Shown here: piece after piece, positions 28,367 to 37,486 of the stretch
Numbering within the stretch: the stretch's first letter is position 1
How the letters are laid out: every line of letters starts with the position of its first letter
NCBI GenBank assembly: GCA_016203175.1
Contig: JACQNH010000067.1
Location: 1 to 39,320 of the forward strand
Source: Candidatus Woesearchaeota archaeon
Lineage (GTDB): Archaea; Nanobdellota; Nanobdellia; SCGC-AAA011-G17; JACQNH01
Length of the DNA: 39,320 bases
Direction: 5' to 3'
The notes under the pieces: model-generated
The model's input: only the letters and a program-made list of their open reading frames with translations
Database searches by the model: none
Told to the model about the DNA's origin: nothing
Translations under genes and position numbers: made by a program

Positions 28367-29009
28367 AATTAACCTCCTTGTATTTTACTTTAAAATTTTT
28401 ATTATACATTTCCTCAACCATTTCTAAAGCAGGTTGAAAATTATAGACATATTTCTTCATGAATACTATTGTATCTTCGAAGCTATCAACAGGAATATCA
28501 TCCAAAAAAGAAACTTTAAAATCATCTAATATCTCAATATTATAAAATACCCATTTCTTTTTATTTATTTTTAAGCCCAATTTCTTACAATACTCCAAGA
28601 AAATATTACAATCATTTTTTTTTATTTTTATAAAGATAGGATAGTAATCTTTTGACCTTGCAATATTGTATCCACCTTTTGTCCAAACATATACTGCATC
28701 AGTTTTTGTAAAACAATATTTTATCCCAAACAAACCTAAAACTGCATAATTAAAGCCTATATCATGATTAAAATTTGATTTTATATAATTCAAAGTATTC
28801 CTATAAAATTTATTATTTTCTTTTAAATATAATTTTAATCCAACCTGTTTAAAACAATCTAATTTAATCAATTCCTTAACCCACTTATAAGTCCAACCGT
28901 AGCTCAAATTAATCCTTTTAGATATCGCATTAATAGAATCTACCTTTCTTGCGGCTATAATTATTTTCATTACATGCTCATTTAATACATCTATTTCCAT
29001 AGCTATCAT
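28359..29009 (-). CDS. AbiEi-like wHTH antitoxin/regulator
   Basis: N-terminal HTH SINAISKRINLSYGWTYKWVKELIKL; overlaps the AbiEii-like gene; start probably MEIDV at 29000. Confidence 0.65.
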   Translation of the reverse strand: MIAMEIDVLNEHVMKIIIAARKVDSINAISKRINLSYGWTYKWVKELIKLDCFKQVGLKLYLKENNKFYRNTLNYIKSNFNHDIGFNYAVLGLFGIKYCFTKTDAVYVWTKGGYNIARSKDYYPIFIKIKKNDCNIFLEYCKKLGLKINKKKWVFYNIEILDDFKVSFLDDIPVDSFEDTIVFMKKYVYNFQPALEMVEEMYNKNFKVKYKEVNYV

Positions 29010-29019
29010 TATAGTGATA
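29004..29019. promoter_or_regulatory. Near-palindrome operator candidate
   Basis: TATCATTATAGTGATA, between TATA-like TTTAAA (about 29027-29033) and MEIDV start. Confidence 0.45.
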
Positions 29020-29132
29020 ATTAGTATTTAAAACTTTCTATGTCCTAACTAACCTATTTAACAATAGTTTAAATAAGAAAGTTATATTAAAGAAAATAAA
29101 TATTTTTAAACAAGTCACAGTAACAATAAACA

Positions 29133-30959
29133 ATGCGAGAAAAAGGAATTGCTATAATTGACTTTGGTAGCCAATATACTCAAACTATAGCAAGACGCAT
29201 AAGATATTTAAATGTTTTTTCTGAAATTTTTGATTCGAATATTAGACCTTCTGAACTAGAAAACGCTGTTGGGGTTATAGGTTCTGGTGGACCCGCCAGT
29301 GTTTACGAAGCAGAAAGTCCAAGATGTAACCCAAAAATCTGGACAATGAACATGCCTAAATTACTAATTTGCTATGCCTTCCAATTATTTGCACATGAAG
29401 AAGGGGGTCGAACTGTTAAGGGAAATAAATCTGGAGAATATGGAAAAGCAAAACTTATAATAGAGAATGATGCTTCGATATTTAAAGATTTACCGGAAAC
29501 ACAAACAGTATGGATGAGTCATGGAGATAGAGTAGAATCACTGCCCCCTGGAATGTTAAAACTAGCTTACACTAAGGACTGTGAATTTGCTGCAGCTTAT
29601 GATCCGGATTCAAAAACAATAGGTTTCCAATTCCATCCTGAAGTAGATGATACCGAATTTGGAATGCAAATGCTTAATAATTTCCTCAATTTATGTAAAA
29701 GACCTGAAAAAGAATGGACATATCAAAGGTTCATAGAAGAAGTGCCTGAAAGAATAAGAGAATTTGTTGGAGGAAGAAATGTCGTGCATCTTACAAGCGG
29801 TGGAAAAGACAGTTCAATTGCAGCTGTATTTATTGATCGAACTATTAAAGAAGCAAGTAAAAAGAGATTCTTGTATATTAATTGCGGTGTTGGACGCAAA
29901 GATGAAGTTAAAAAAGTAGTAAAGAACTTAAAAGATATTGGGATTGAATTAATAGTTCTAGACACAAGTGAAGAACTTGAGAAAGAGCTTTTTGGTATTA
30001 CAGATGCAGAAGAAAAACGTGAAATTATTGGTAGACATTATATAAGACATGCTCAACTATTTGCAGGACAGGAATATGGCAATAACTGGGTTATTGGTCA
30101 GGGAACAATCTATCCAGACCACATAGAAAGCAAAGGCACAAAAAATTCTGCAAAAATAAAAACCCACCACAACAGAGTTAAAGAAGTTTTAGAATTAATG
30201 AAACAAGGTAAAATACTAGAGCCAAATTTATATTTATTTAAAGACGATATTGAAACAATAGCAAAAATTTTTGCTGAAACTAATGGGTTAGAGGGCTTAG
30301 CTGAAATATTTGCACCACAACACCCATTTCCAGGACCAGGTCTTGCTATAAGGAGTTTATGTAGTAAAGGCGAAACAAGAAACGATTTTAAAGAACTTAC
30401 TTCTGAAGTCAAAGGTATTTCTAGAAAGTATAATTTAGATGCCTTAGTCTTACCAATTTTATCTGTTGGGGTGCAAGGAGATGGAAGAACTTATGCCCCC
30501 CCTGTAGCTATTTGGGGAAAAACAAGATCATGGGATGAACTAGCTGAAATTAGCACTATGATAACAAATACAATGAAAGGTAGAGTGAACAGAGTTATAA
30601 TCCCTTTACAACCCTCTGAAATAAAAAATGTAGATTTAAGAGAATCATATATAACTAGAGAACGATTAAAAAAACTTCAAGAAGCAGATCATATAACTAT
30701 GAAGCACCTAGAAGAATCAAAAGAGATGAAAAATATTCAACAATGCCCAACAATAGCAATTCCACTGGAAATTAATAGCAGTTCAGGAGAAAGTATCGTA
30801 TTAAGGCCGTTTAAAACTAGAGATTTTATGACCGGCACTTTTGGTCGATTAAGTAATCAAGTAATAGACGATGTTGTTAAAGAAATATTAGGTTTAGGTT
30901 ACGGGGCTGTTTTTTACGATATTACAAATAAACCCCCAGGAACAACAGAGTGGGAATGA
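29133..30959 (+). CDS. guaA: GMP synthase (fused glutaminase + synthetase)
   Basis: IIDFGSQYTQTIARRIR, GSGGPASVY, LLICYAFQ, FQFHPEV, LTSGGKDSSIA, GQGTIYPDHIES, HPFPGPGLAIR, YDITNKPPGTTEWE. Confidence 0.92.
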   Translation: MREKGIAIIDFGSQYTQTIARRIRYLNVFSEIFDSNIRPSELENAVGVIGSGGPASVYEAESPRCNPKIWTMNMPKLLICYAFQLFAHEEGGRTVKGNKSGEYGKAKLIIENDASIFKDLPETQTVWMSHGDRVESLPPGMLKLAYTKDCEFAAAYDPDSKTIGFQFHPEVDDTEFGMQMLNNFLNLCKRPEKEWTYQRFIEEVPERIREFVGGRNVVHLTSGGKDSSIAAVFIDRTIKEASKKRFLYINCGVGRKDEVKKVVKNLKDIGIELIVLDTSEELEKELFGITDAEEKREIIGRHYIRHAQLFAGQEYGNNWVIGQGTIYPDHIESKGTKNSAKIKTHHNRVKEVLELMKQGKILEPNLYLFKDDIETIAKIFAETNGLEGLAEIFAPQHPFPGPGLAIRSLCSKGETRNDFKELTSEVKGISRKYNLDALVLPILSVGVQGDGRTYAPPVAIWGKTRSWDELAEISTMITNTMKGRVNRVIIPLQPSEIKNVDLRESYITRERLKKLQEADHITMKHLEESKEMKNIQQCPTIAIPLEINSSSGESIVLRPFKTRDFMTGTFGRLSNQVIDDVVKEILGLGYGAVFYDITNKPPGTTEWE

Positions 30960-31589
30960 TTATCCTGAATTTTTAATAATGTCATCAACAATTTCTTCAG
31001 GCATTTTCATAGCATCCAAATAAATAATTTTAACCCTCTTCTCAATTACTTCATAAAACTGCTTTAAAAACAATTTATTTCTTTCTTTATTAGTCGCATC
31101 ATCGTATTTTCCATCTCTTTCTATAATTCTTTTTCTCTGCCTCTTTTCTAATTCTCTATCCTCAACAACTAAAAAAAGTACATCATTGATATAAATCAGC
31201 AATTTTTTTATTTCTGCTAAAAAATTTTCACTGCATTTATCTATTAAACCAGAAAAGAATGATTCAAATATAACCCTACCCTGATAATTATTCGTTTCTT
31301 TTATTCTTTCTCTAGCCAACTCTAATTTTAATTTTTCAAAATCATTGGAATTATCTTGATATCTATTTTTCAAAATAAAATCCTCTAGTTTATCCTCTAA
31401 TTCCTTTAATCTTAAATTCTTGCTATAAATAATATCCCCGTTAAAATAAGTCCCGTATTCTTTGCTAATAACATTTCTTCTAAATTGAAACTCATGCATT
31501 AAAGTAATGTCTGATTTCTTTCTTATTATAGCTTTAATTACAGTAGATTTACCAGACCCAGGAATCCCCTCTAATAAGATTAAAGCCAT
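30960..31589 (-). CDS. P-loop nucleotide/thymidylate kinase-like protein
   Basis: LILLEGIPGSGKSTVIKAI. Confidence 0.7.
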   Translation of the reverse strand: MALILLEGIPGSGKSTVIKAIIRKKSDITLMHEFQFRRNVISKEYGTYFNGDIIYSKNLRLKELEDKLEDFILKNRYQDNSNDFEKLKLELARERIKETNNYQGRVIFESFFSGLIDKCSENFLAEIKKLLIYINDVLFLVVEDRELEKRQRKRIIERDGKYDDATNKERNKLFLKQFYEVIEKRVKIIYLDAMKMPEEIVDDIIKNSG

Positions 31590-31632
31590 ACTTTATTGAT
31601 TAGATTAGCAATTTAAAACTTTTATCATTTCG

Positions 31633-32190
31633 TTAATTCATTATTAAAGTGTTGATTTTTGAATAGGAAATGTTATTCTTTTTTAATATTTCTTCAAATT
31701 TAATAGAATTTTTTATAGGTAGTTGAAAAACACCGGGAGCTAATTGTCTTCCTTCAAATAATTTAATAAGTCCTTCCTTATTATTTCTGCCACTCAAAAG
31801 ATAATTAAATTTAACTTTTTCTGTATGATTTTTATTTTTTAAGTTATAAAAGAAAATAACTGCACCATTAAAACCTATTTTGTTAGAAAAAGGCTTTCCA
31901 TCAATTAAACTTATTCCTTCAAAGAAAACCCCTGAACGAGCAAAAAATTCTGGTTTAAATAGATCTGCCAATAAAAATCCTTTAATATCAATCTTTTTCT
32001 CAGTTTTAATCCGCCTCTTGATTTGTTGTATTATCTCCAATCTTTCATTCAATAAACCTTCTTTAAAAATAACAGCTATATCAATATCTTCTGGTTCATA
32101 TTTGCCTTTAATTAAAGAACCGTACACTACAATATCAAATATTTTATTATTTAACTTTGGCTTAACACATTTCCTTAATTCTTCTAGCAT
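31633..32190 (-). CDS. MNT-type nucleotidyltransferase
   Basis: DIVVYGSLIKGKYEPEDIDIAVIF. Confidence 0.75.
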   Translation of the reverse strand: MLEELRKCVKPKLNNKIFDIVVYGSLIKGKYEPEDIDIAVIFKEGLLNERLEIIQQIKRRIKTEKKIDIKGFLLADLFKPEFFARSGVFFEGISLIDGKPFSNKIGFNGAVIFFYNLKNKNHTEKVKFNYLLSGRNNKEGLIKLFEGRQLAPGVFQLPIKNSIKFEEILKKNNISYSKINTLIMN

Positions 32191-32537
32191 CTTTTTTAAG
32201 CACCTCGGCTTCTTCCTTTGATAATTTTTTTGTATAGCTATCTTGATAAAATAGAAAGTCCCTATCTAAAAGTTCATAAATTTCTTTATGTTTTTCTTGA
32301 ACTAACTTAAAACGATTAGTATGTGAAGATGGAACAAACCCATCTTTTTTTAATACAAATAAATCAACTGCAGCAACAATAGCCTTGAAGAATAAAGTTG
32401 AAGCAGCATTATACTTTTGATCCTTAAATACCTTGTTGGCTAAATTGAAGTATTCCTCATAATTTTCAATTAAAATCGCTTTTCTTTCATCCACTAACTG
32501 CTCACTTTCATTAAGCTTATCCTCCTTTTCTTCCATA
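32162..32537 (-). CDS. HEPN-domain protein
   Basis: YFNLANKVFKDQKYNAASTLFFKAIVAAVDLFVLKKDG..SSHTNRFKLV; start MEEKEDK at 32537 preferred over 32638 because TATA and operators lie inside the upstream extension. Confidence 0.7.
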
Positions 32538-32538
32538 T

Positions 32539-32631
32539 TGTATATTACAACAATAACGTTATATTTAAGCTTTTCGGTTGTATAATACATCAAAGAAGAG
32601 GAGTTGCGAATAATGAGTTGTACAATACAAC
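32539..32631. promoter_or_regulatory. Three TTGTA-N3-TACAA-type palindromes
   Basis: TTGTATATTACAA (32539-32551), TTGTATAATACAT (32579-32591), TTGTACAATACAA (32619-32631); centres 32545/32585/32625. Confidence 0.75.
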
Positions 32632-32669
32632 AGAACAATCTTTATAATTCTATTAAACCCATTAAATCA

Positions 32670-33188
32670 ATGCCATTAGCAGTAACACACATTATAATAA
32701 CAATAGTTTTAGTAGATCTATACAGGCATTATATTGCAAAAAATTCATTTTCAAGAGTTTATGTTTTAATTGCCGGAATTGCAGGTTTATTACCGGATGC
32801 AGATATACCTTTAAGTTGGCTTATAAGTTTATTTTCAAAAACACCACTAATAGTCCATAGAATCTTTACACATGCAGTAATCTGGTCTATACTTTTTGTT
32901 TTAATTGCTTTTATTATCCATATCTCATCAAAAAAGAAATATTTTAAATTTACAAAAAAACAAGTAGCCTTATTTTTTATAATGATCTCTATTGGCTGGT
33001 TATCACATATTGTTCTAGATTGTACATTACAAGGAAATGAAACAATATCTTGGATACCTATAATTGCAAACCTTAATTTCTGTCCAAAATGGTTAACCCA
33101 AGAAGCAATAACAGGCTTAGATGCAATTATCTTATTAGCCTGGTTAATACATGAAGAAATAAAGCATAAAATAAAAGATTATTTTTAA
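32670..33188 (+). CDS. YdjM/DUF457-type membrane-bound metal-dependent hydrolase
   Basis: LPLAVTHII-like start, GLLPDADIPLSWL, HRIFTHAVIW, GWLSHIVLDCTLQG. Confidence 0.75.
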   Translation: MPLAVTHIIITIVLVDLYRHYIAKNSFSRVYVLIAGIAGLLPDADIPLSWLISLFSKTPLIVHRIFTHAVIWSILFVLIAFIIHISSKKKYFKFTKKQVALFFIMISIGWLSHIVLDCTLQGNETISWIPIIANLNFCPKWLTQEAITGLDAIILLAWLIHEEIKHKIKDYF

Positions 33189-33208
33189 AATATTGCTTTT
33201 AAAAAATT

Positions 33209-33922
33209 TCACCCTAAGTTAATAGTTCCATTAGCTATTAGTATTAACAACCAACCCATTGCTACTAATATTAAACCTACTGCAAGTCTAATAAAACCTT
33301 TAGTTTCTTGTTTCCATTTATGTATTTTATACAATTTCTTTCCAGAAGCAATCAAAATTAAAATGATAATTAATGGAGCAACAAATATAAAGTTGTACAA
33401 AACTAGAAGCATAAAAGCAGTGAAATCAAAATACTGCGACAATAATGTAATAATTGCTAAATAAGGTGCACCAGTACAAGGTAATTCCACTAATGCAACA
33501 AAAGCACCAAAAAACATCACACCTAAAGCACTTCTTGTTCTTTTACTTCCACGTTCAATCTCCTTTGAATATTTATAAGGTATTGTTAAGGAAATCCATT
33601 CTCCATACCAAAAAAAATCTTTAATCTCCAAAATACCCGCAAATACAATTAATAATCCAACAATTATTGAAATATACTCAGTCAACCACAAAGGAATTCC
33701 AGCTAGAAAATAAGTTAATCCCAAACCAGCCAACAAGTAAATACTAAAAACAGTAAATATATACAGTCCACCTAAAAATAACATTCTACCAACAGATTTT
33801 CTTGCAACTAGTAAAACAGAAATTAACAATATTAACACACCAATAGCACAGGGATTAATAGAATCAACAGCAGCTGTTACAGATACGACACCTAAAGTTG
33901 GTAAATAAGCCTCAACTGCCAT
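33209..33922 (-). CDS. CcdA/DsbD-like membrane protein
   Basis: DSINPCAIGVLILLISVLL, ELPCTGAPYLAIITLLS, 6 TM. Confidence 0.8.
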   Translation of the reverse strand: MAVEAYLPTLGVVSVTAAVDSINPCAIGVLILLISVLLVARKSVGRMLFLGGLYIFTVFSIYLLAGLGLTYFLAGIPLWLTEYISIIVGLLIVFAGILEIKDFFWYGEWISLTIPYKYSKEIERGSKRTRSALGVMFFGAFVALVELPCTGAPYLAIITLLSQYFDFTAFMLLVLYNFIFVAPLIIILILIASGKKLYKIHKWKQETKGFIRLAVGLILVAMGWLLILIANGTINLG

Positions 33923-34712
33923 CTAAATCACCTTTTTGGATTGCTGTTTTATAAGTTTCACAAATTTTATCAGTTTTATCCTTTTTAATGTCAAATTCGA
34001 TAATCAAACAATCGCCTGGTGGAACATAAGAATAAGAGGAAATTACATAATTTTCAAAATCTTTTATCTTTTGCTGATAATACTTTTTGTCTTTAGTTTT
34101 ATAAACAAAAACCTGCAGTTCACCATTTTCATTATCGCACAAATCTCCATTCTCAAATTCAACTAAACCTTCATCTGTATTCACAATTATTTTATTATCA
34201 TCTAAAGCACCACCAGTCACTTTTAAAAAATTCTTCAAAGTAATCTGTCTTAAATTCAAAACTAAACCCTCAATATGAATCCTGTTATCCCCATGCTCAT
34301 GAAACGTAGAAGTTCCAACCCTATTAACCAATCCTTTAGGACTTGCTAAATCTATTTTTTTACCGCAAGCAAAAATCTCAAAATCAGCATGCCAGTGAAC
34401 AGGTCCTCTAGTTTCAGCCATAATATTCAAATATATTGTACTAAAAGCCATATATAAAGTTACTAAAACAATAGGGATTATAATTGCTAAAAATAAAAAT
34501 TTCTTTTCCCTTTTAAAAACAACAGGATAAGTCCTCATATAAACAGCATCGCATATAAATATAATAGAGACTATCGAAGCAATTAATAAATAAAATAAAG
34601 TTCTATCATTAAATTGCCCGTTTAAAACTTCTCCATTATTTTGCGCAAAAACTATTAAACCAAATATTAAAACAACCAAAACTACAATAAATAACTTTTC
34701 TCCCATTTTCAA
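33912..34712 (-). CDS. Membrane protein with His-rich HWHADF/HEHGDNRIHIEG domain
   Basis: TM segments, then VHWHADFEIFACGKKI..TFHEHGDNRIHIEGLV. Confidence 0.6.
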   Translation of the reverse strand: MKMGEKLFIVVLVVLIFGLIVFAQNNGEVLNGQFNDRTLFYLLIASIVSIIFICDAVYMRTYPVVFKREKKFLFLAIIIPIVLVTLYMAFSTIYLNIMAETRGPVHWHADFEIFACGKKIDLASPKGLVNRVGTSTFHEHGDNRIHIEGLVLNLRQITLKNFLKVTGGALDDNKIIVNTDEGLVEFENGDLCDNENGELQVFVYKTKDKKYYQQKIKDFENYVISSYSYVPPGDCLIIEFDIKKDKTDKICETYKTAIQKGDLDGS

Positions 34713-34786
34713 CAGTATTCACAAACATTCTTCTTTTTTATAATTCTTTTCTTAGAACTACTTTTCTTTGCTCTTTTTTTAGCCAT
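34709..34786 (-). CDS. 25-aa Lys-rich peptide ending CEYC (not in ORF track)
   Basis: Minus strand GAGGTG-ttta-MAKKRAKKSSSKKRIIKKKNVCEYC*; stop overlaps start of next gene. Confidence 0.5.
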   Translation of the reverse strand: MAKKRAKKSSSKKRIIKKKNVCEYC

Positions 34787-34837
34787 TTTAAATCACCTCA
34801 TTAATTTTAATATTTTATATTATTTAAAGGTTTTTAA

Positions 34838-35086
34838 TTATTGTTTATCTTTGTGGTATAAATCAAGAAAAATTATCTTTTTTTCTTCCTTTAAATAAGC
34901 GTATGACAATCTACAAGATCCTATATAGACTTCTCTTGTACCTTTCCTATTGAAACGCATTGGTTTACCAATTTCAGGATCCTCTTGTATTTTAGCAAAT
35001 TGTTTTATCAACCTATCCTTTAATGCTCCATCCTTAATCTTAGAAAAAACCTCTTTGAAATTAGAATGAAATGCTAAAATTACCAT
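34838..35086 (-). CDS. RelE/ParE-superfamily toxin
   Basis: FSKIKDGALKDRLIKQFAKIQEDPEIGKPMRFNRKGTREVYIGSCRLSYAYLKEEKKIIFLDLYHKDKQ. Confidence 0.88.
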   Translation of the reverse strand: MVILAFHSNFKEVFSKIKDGALKDRLIKQFAKIQEDPEIGKPMRFNRKGTREVYIGSCRLSYAYLKEEKKIIFLDLYHKDKQ

Positions 35087-35346
35087 TTTTTAAGTTCTTT
35101 TAAGAATTCATCAAACTCCATCTCAACAAATTCGCCTTTCTCGTACTTTCTCCAAGCTTCCTCAGTTCTTCTTGCAAACTCTAAATCTTCTTCTAATTTT
35201 TTAGAAAATTCACTTACTTTCTCTACAATTATCTGATTTTTATTTCTGATTATAACTAATTTTTCACCTTCTCTAATGTCTTTTCTCATCTCCACAGGTA
35301 TTACAATTTGTCCTTTTGAACTTAATTTTGTTACACTCATGTCCAT
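35080..35346 (-). CDS. AbrB/MazE-type antitoxin
   Basis: TKLSSKGQIVIPVEMRKDIREGEKLVI. Confidence 0.9.
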   Translation of the reverse strand: MDMSVTKLSSKGQIVIPVEMRKDIREGEKLVIIRNKNQIIVEKVSEFSKKLEEDLEFARRTEEAWRKYEKGEFVEMEFDEFLKELKKW

Positions 35347-35354
35347 TTTAATCA

Positions 35355-35372
35355 GGTAAGAATAATCTTACC
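35355..35372. promoter_or_regulatory. Perfect palindrome operator candidate
   Basis: GGTAAGA-ATAA-TCTTACC between TATA (about 35374-35384) and antitoxin ATG. Confidence 0.65.
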
Positions 35373-35388
35373 ATATATATAAAGATTT

Positions 35389-36132
35389 CTATTCTGACAA
35401 TTTCCAAATAATATCGAATATCTCTTTTTGAAATTTTGCTAGTGCTTCATCTTCTACATAAATTCCGAGCTGCTCCTTCTCATTAATCCTTAGAAGAAGT
35501 ATAGACTCAGGTAAGATATAAAGTAATGTATCTTTGTCTTTCATTAATTTATTATTGTATCTAACCTCCCTAAGCTCTTTTTTTCCTGTTTTTCTGAGAT
35601 TCTCCATAAATTCTGACTTTTCACCTATAACTTTTAGGAAGACTTTGTTTTCTCTTCTTCTCCTTCTAAAATATGGGTGAAAGGTCGGCAGTAAATGTAC
35701 TGGTTTTTCAGGCACATAAGCATAAACTGTTTGGCCTTTGGCTTCTAAAACATTTGAGATTGCTGTTTTAAATCCTTCAACACCTTCATAAACCTCTACT
35801 TTTGGGCGTTTGAAAGCAACTTTTTGCAAGGACTCAAGCTCAGGTAAGATCTCTTTAATGGTTTCAATCTTATGTTGTCTTTCATCCTCAAATATATCAA
35901 GAATTCTTTTTGGGGATATTGCACTATAGTGTTTAACACCTGATTTTATAGTTTCACTAATAAAACCCTTTTCCTGCAATAATTTTAAAATATAATAACA
36001 AGCTTCCCTTTTTATTAAAGATTTTTGGGCTATCTCACTTGCCTTTGCTGTTCCAAGCTTTAAAGTATTTATGTAAACAGTTGCTTCTTGTCTACTTAAA
36101 CCAATTCTTTCCAATCTAACTTCAAAGTCCAT
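35389..36132 (-). CDS. TrmB-family transcriptional regulator
   Basis: LERIGLSRQEATVYINTLKLGTAKASEIAQKSLIKREACYYILKLLQEKGFI. Confidence 0.88.
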   Translation of the reverse strand: MDFEVRLERIGLSRQEATVYINTLKLGTAKASEIAQKSLIKREACYYILKLLQEKGFISETIKSGVKHYSAISPKRILDIFEDERQHKIETIKEILPELESLQKVAFKRPKVEVYEGVEGFKTAISNVLEAKGQTVYAYVPEKPVHLLPTFHPYFRRRRRENKVFLKVIGEKSEFMENLRKTGKKELREVRYNNKLMKDKDTLLYILPESILLLRINEKEQLGIYVEDEALAKFQKEIFDIIWKLSE

Positions 36133-36174
36133 GAGCTCTTTAGGTTTTTGAACTATTTAAAACTTTCTTTTTGT

Positions 36175-36190
36175 TGTAAATTTTTTTACA
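36175..36190. promoter_or_regulatory. TGTAAA-N4-TTTACA inverted repeat in the trmB/livK-like divergent region
   Basis: TGTAAATTTTTTTACA. Confidence 0.45.
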
Positions 36191-36292
36191 CCATAATTAT
36201 ATATACTACAATATATGTTTGTAAGAAGTGATAAAAATAATAACAAAAAGAGGATAGAAATATATATATACTAAAATCCGAAAAAAATAAAA

Positions 36293-37351
36293 ATGATGAA
36301 AAAAATACTAACATTAATAATTTTAAGCTTATTACTTTTAACAGCTTGCGGAAAAGAAGACACAATTAAAATTGGTCTAATCTTACCATTAACAGGTCCT
36401 GGTTCAAGCATAGGACAAATCTTTCTAGAAGGAACTCAATTAGCTGTAAATGACATAAACAACAAAGGTATACTGGACAAAAAAATAGAGTTAGTAGTAG
36501 AAGATACAGCTTCAGATCCTAAAAATGCAGTTACAGCAATGAAGAAATTAATTGACGTTAATGGCGTAAAATTATTCATAACTACTTTAAGCTCACACGG
36601 TCTAGCAATTAAACCAGTAGCAATAGAGAATAATGTTCTATTATTTGCAGATGCTGCCCATCCCAAAATCACTGGAGATAATGAATTAATTTTTAGACAC
36701 GCAAATGTAGCAGATGAAGAAGGAATATTATTGGCAAACAAAGCTATAAATCTTAAAGCAAAGAACGTTGGTATCCTTTATGGTAACGATGAATATGGGG
36801 TTATATTCAAAGATAATTTAATAAACAGTTTAAGAAAAGAAGGTATAAATACAAAAGTAGAAGCATTTGATCTAAAAGGTAATGATTTCAAAACAGAAAT
36901 CCTAAAAGTCACAAAAGACGTCGATACTGTAATAATTGGTGCATTTGGACCTGCATTTAATATAGTAGTAAAGCAAGTAAAAGAAAGTGGATTCAAAGGA
37001 AATATAATTCTAAATGTTGGAGCTGTTCTCGGAGATTTATTTCAGGTCGGAATAGCTATAGATGAGATGTATTACTCTGATTATCCATATACATATTTAG
37101 ATGCATGGCAAGAATTTAAAGAGAAATATAAAGCAGTTTATAAAAAAGAACCAAAACCATTTCATCCTATACCCTATGGAACTCTAGAATTAATTACAGA
37201 AGGAATAAAAAGATCAGAAAGTAAAGATCCTGTAAAAGTTGCAAAAGCTATAAAAGAAATCAGAGAATTTAAAGGAACCTATGAAACAATAAAAATTAAT
37301 GAAAAAGGAGACGCTATAATCCATTTGGTAATAAATCAGTTTAAATCCTAA
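36293..37351 (+). CDS. LivK-like ABC substrate-binding lipoprotein
   Basis: LLLLTACGK lipobox; IKIGLILPLTGPGSSIGQIFLEGTQLAVNDINNKG. Confidence 0.9.
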   Translation: MMKKILTLIILSLLLLTACGKEDTIKIGLILPLTGPGSSIGQIFLEGTQLAVNDINNKGILDKKIELVVEDTASDPKNAVTAMKKLIDVNGVKLFITTLSSHGLAIKPVAIENNVLLFADAAHPKITGDNELIFRHANVADEEGILLANKAINLKAKNVGILYGNDEYGVIFKDNLINSLRKEGINTKVEAFDLKGNDFKTEILKVTKDVDTVIIGAFGPAFNIVVKQVKESGFKGNIILNVGAVLGDLFQVGIAIDEMYYSDYPYTYLDAWQEFKEKYKAVYKKEPKPFHPIPYGTLELITEGIKRSESKDPVKVAKAIKEIREFKGTYETIKINEKGDAIIHLVINQFKS

Positions 37352-37486
37352 TTTTCTTTCAAAATATATAGAAGATTTTCAAGAATTTTTATATTTAAAT
37401 TTGAGCAAAATTCATCTGAAATTTAAAAATTGCAGTTTTCTTTCGCAGAGGAATAAAATAAAAATAAAATTATATTACTAAATGAC

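Noticed and set aside
32538-32638. N-terminal extension MFCCIVQLIIRNSS.. of the HEPN ORF
   Set aside because: Overlaps a TATA-like box and the three palindromes; likely non-coding, start placed at 32537.
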